A stretch of DNA of 64,000 bases from positions 2,418,001 through 2,482,000 of the forward strand of contig JAWZSP010000008.1 of assembly GCA_034401135.1 (NCBI GenBank), written 5' to 3'. Under the pieces are notes generated by a model that saw only the letters and a list, made by a program, of their open reading frames with translations, was not told the DNA's origin and ran no database searches. Every line of letters begins with the position of its first letter. Within the stretch, counting starts at the first letter, position 1. A program made the translations under genes and the position numbers. The DNA comes from Volutella citrinella. Taxonomy: Eukaryota > Ascomycota > Sordariomycetes > Hypocreales > Nectriaceae. Of this stretch, positions 61,430 to 64,000 are shown one piece after another.

Positions 61430-62137
61430 TCCTCCTTGACGACTGGGGCCGCTCGCCCCCAGCCAGCCCGTGAGAAGTGACTGGCGCTGTGCCTCGTGTG
61501 TCTTGAGTGGTGCCAGTGCTGCCAGCCCAGCTTCTGCGCAATTGCACTCGACCCGCACCTGCGCCTGTACCCGCACTCGCGCTCCTTCCACACGCCCACC
61601 CACCCTCGACCTTTCCAGGGCGGGCTGGGCAGCATGCCAGAAGGGCTAGCCAGGCACAGGTACGGGCGCTGCAGCAGCTCCAGCGGCCCCCAGCAGCGGT
61701 TCTAGCAGCAGTCCCAGCAGCCCCAGCAGGCATCTCCCACTGCAGCTGCACCTAGTTCACAGTAGGAGAGGACCGGCCGCCCACTCAGTGAGTGTCCGTG
61801 TCCGAAGCCTGAGCCACGGACAGCCCATCGGTTCTAATTATATTCAGGGAAATATCCTGGGCCTTCGCTACTTACTCGTCTCGTCTCGCTCCTCTCTCTC
61901 CTTCGTCTATTCCCTCTTGTTTCCCCATTCGTTTCCTTCCTCCTCCGCCTCCTCCTCCCACAACTCTCCATCGTCATCCCCCTTTCTCGCCTCCGCCTTC
62001 GTCGTTGTCGTCGTCGCTGCTCGTCCACCACACTCGCTTAACCACTTCATCCGGACGCCAGCACGCACTTCGCCTTCGTCGTCGCCGCCGCCTCTCCACC
62101 AACAACATCGCCATCACCACCAGTAAATTGGACCTGA

Positions 62138-62182
62138 ATGGCACACACCATACCATTGCTACACTATACTCTACCATTCTAA
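62138..62182 (+). promoter_or_regulatory. uORF 1 of the C2H2 gene (14 codons)
   Basis: ATG at 62138 opens MAHTIPLLHYTLPF and stops at 62180-62182, 167 nt before the main ATG. It lies downstream of the pyrimidine-rich zone that probably marks the transcription start, so it is likely in the mRNA. Confidence 0.4.
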
Positions 62183-62336
62183 ACAACACATTGCGACATC
62201 ACCATCGCTAGGACGATTGCGCAATTACGGCTGCGCCACACCAAAGTCATTCAGTGAACGACTCACCCGAGATTCTCACCTATCGCCTGCGGCGGCATCA
62301 CGAACACCAACCGTAGATAACCTCGACGTTCTGTAC

Positions 62337-62345
62337 ATGAATTAG
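62337..62345 (+). promoter_or_regulatory. Two-codon uORF directly before the C2H2 start
   Basis: ATG AAT TAG ends 4 nt before the main ATG at 62350, in a different frame. A ribosome that starts here would terminate beside the real start codon. This may limit translation or permit short-range reinitiation. Confidence 0.45.
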
Positions 62346-62349
62346 GGCC

Positions 62350-64000
62350 ATGGACCCGACTCCCAATTTCAACCAGAGCTATCAGGGCGCCCAGTCGAGC
62401 CCGCAGCACTTCCAAGACCCGGCCCAGAGCCAGGGACAGGATCACCACAACCACCCGCAGCTTCACCTCCAGACTCAGTTCTCATCGTCCACTTCGCCTC
62501 CGTCCGTCATGTCTCAGCAACCGAGCCCCTCGCCGCCTCAGCAGCAGCAGCAGCAGCAGCAACACCACCACGATGCTAATCCCCAGGATGTCCTCGCCGA
62601 AGCCCGAAAGAACCTGCAGGTCCTGATCGATTCGGGCCTTTCCAAGGATCTCCTCCACCAATGGGTCGATGAAAGCCAGAGCCAGGCCCTCGGCCTGATG
62701 CTCGCCACCCAGCCTCAGCAGCAGCCTGCTCCGCAGATCGTGAACACTCCGGCCGCTCCGCTCGCGCCTCCTCCTCCTCCGATCCGATGCCCGCCTCCTC
62801 CGCCTCCGGCGGCGCTGTCCTCGAATGTGACAACGCCTACCGGTGGCTCTGCCGCTACCACTCCCTCGGCTGAGATCAAGATCGAAACCCTCCCTGATGA
62901 GGTTTCCTGTGAGTCTCGTTGCTGATGCATCTCATCATCTGTGATGTCTGTCAACCCGGATTATTGAAGCTAATACGCGGTGATGTAGCCATTTTCTTGC
63001 CTCCCTCGGCTCCCTTTAGCCACAGCCACCGTCCTCGGATATCCGTCTCATCGACTAGCTCCGGATCGTCTGGGCACGCCTCAATCTGGTCCACCAACTC
63101 GGGCCAATCCTCTGTCTCCTGGCAGTCAACGGCCTCGACGGCTCGATCTCAGGCGCCTCTCCCGCTGCCGCCCTCGAACCCTGCTGGCCACATGGGCGCT
63201 GGCGTCGGGTCTGCTGGAAAGACCAACATTTACTGGTGCACTTCTTGTGAAACGAGCTTCAAGCGCAAGTACGACTGGAAGCGACACGAGGACGAGTTCC
63301 ACGAGCGCTGGCGCAAGTACCCTTGCCCCGAACCGGGCTGCAACCGCAGCTTCTGGGGTTCCAACTCGTTCAACCAGCACCATAAGCAGTGCCACGGCTG
63401 CAAGACGTGTCCACACGCTGAGAAGGTGGTGCGATTCCTGCGCAAGCGCAAGTATTGGGCCTGTGGCTTCTGCTCGGCGCTGCACCCCGCGCGCGAGCGT
63501 CACGTCGAGCATGTGGCGCGCCATTTTGAGAGCGGCATGACCAAGGGCGACTGGATGCACTCGCGCGTCGTCTACGGCCTGCTGCATCAGCCGCTCATTC
63601 ACGAGGCGTGGGATGCTCTCGTGGTGAGCAAGCAGGATGAGTACAACGGCCGCCGGCCACAGTTCAGCTGGCACCCCAGCAAGACTGGACGTGCCCAGGG
63701 CTTCCTCGAGAACGAGAACCCCGGGCAGCTGCAGGACCTGCTCGAGTTCTTCTCGGGCGACGAGGGCGAGGCCCAGTGGATCGTCAGCGTCGCGTACGAC
63801 CTGGCTGATATTGTCCTGACCTCGGCGCCCGTGCCTTCTCCCCAGTACTCGCATGCCAACTTGGGACCTCAGGGCTTCCCCCACGATCCTCGCCTCTCTT
63901 TCCTGACGCTGCCGACTCAGAACCACCCACCATCGCTCGTGTCTCCTGTCGACGGATCGCCTCAACACGCACACCCCCAGCAGAACCCTTTTGGAACACC
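62350..64000 (+). CDS. C2H2 zinc-finger transcription factor, polyQ/Pro-rich N-terminus, cut by right edge
   Basis: Exons 62350-62908 and 62989 onward (80-nt intron, GTGAGT...GTAG, gctaata branch point), still open at the window end. The N-terminus is rich in Gln, Pro, Ser and His, with a Gln8 run (64-71) followed by HHH. A conserved-looking helix 'LAEARKNLQVLIDSGLSKDL' is next, then a poly-Pro/Ala segment. Exon 2 starts Ser-rich and then carries C2H2 fingers: finger 1 C270-x2-C273-x12-H286-x4-H291, finger 2 C299-x4-C304-x12-H317-x4-H322 (alternatively Cys321), and a third Cys/His element 'YWACGFCSALHPARERHVEHVARH'. A helical region follows ('LLHQPLIHEAWDALV', 'QLQDLLEFFSGDEGEAQW'). Likely a nuclear DNA-binding regulator; I do not recognise the orthologue. 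The large gene-free block upstream and the uORFs suggest complex control. Confidence 0.88.

Larger units (their letters stand above)
52695..62349. other. 9.65 kb gene-free stretch upstream of the C2H2 regulator
   Basis: No open frame has a recognisable domain or believable splice structure. The longest (for example 55335-55949 and 58648-59253) are compositionally biased and overlap each other on opposite strands. G+C is mostly high, apart from AT-rich patches at 53960-54000 and 54265-54310. It holds several tandem repeats (55375, 57737, 60186), a C14 run (61416), CAG-rich DNA (about 61670-61725) and a strongly pyrimidine-rich zone at 61860-62000 that probably marks the transcription start region of the C2H2 gene. 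Candidate long regulatory or non-coding-RNA region. Confidence 0.55.

Overview
This window looks like nuclear chromosomal DNA of a filamentous ascomycete, probably a Sordariomycete close to Hypocreales. The evidence is short (46-147 nt) GT-AG introns with CTRAY-like branch points, a G+C-rich base composition, pyrimidine-rich leaders, two Zn2Cys6 regulators, and fungal forms of Imh1, Lunapark, Iws1, Brl1, Pex16 and Fun19. I see no transposon, rRNA, convincing tRNA, CRISPR array or AT-rich RIP-like block. Exon models are read by eye from splice signals and frame.

Left part (1-13.6 kb), accessory in character: a RidA-family gene cut by the left edge (-), an mARC-type MOSC molybdenum enzyme (-), a divergent NADH-cytochrome b5 reductase (+), an MFS transporter (+), a Zn2Cys6 regulator (+), and a protein kinase with a long uncharacterised C-terminal extension (+). 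mARC proteins receive electrons from cytochrome b5 reductase through cytochrome b5 and reduce N-hydroxylated substrates, and RidA proteins hydrolyse enamines and imines. Together with a transporter and a local regulator, this may be a small N-oxygenated-compound metabolism locus (inference).

Middle: a gene-free 10.2 kb stretch (13.65-23.85 kb) leads into a SWIRM-domain Fun19-like gene with an ATG-free leader. Then comes a housekeeping block: golgin Imh1 (-) divergent from Lunapark (+), an SRPK-type kinase (-), a small basic protein (-), Iws1/Spn1 (-) divergent from Brl1/Brr6 (+), a large Zn2Cys6/fungal-TF-domain regulator (+), and PEX16 (+).

Right part: a second gene-free stretch (52.7-62.35 kb) leads into a polyQ/proline-rich C2H2 zinc-finger regulator cut by the right edge. 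Its leader has two uORFs, one being a two-codon ORF that stops 4 nt before the main start. Both large gene-poor blocks lie upstream of chromatin or transcription regulators in the same orientation. This suggests extended regulatory DNA, long leaders or non-coding transcripts rather than missing genes.
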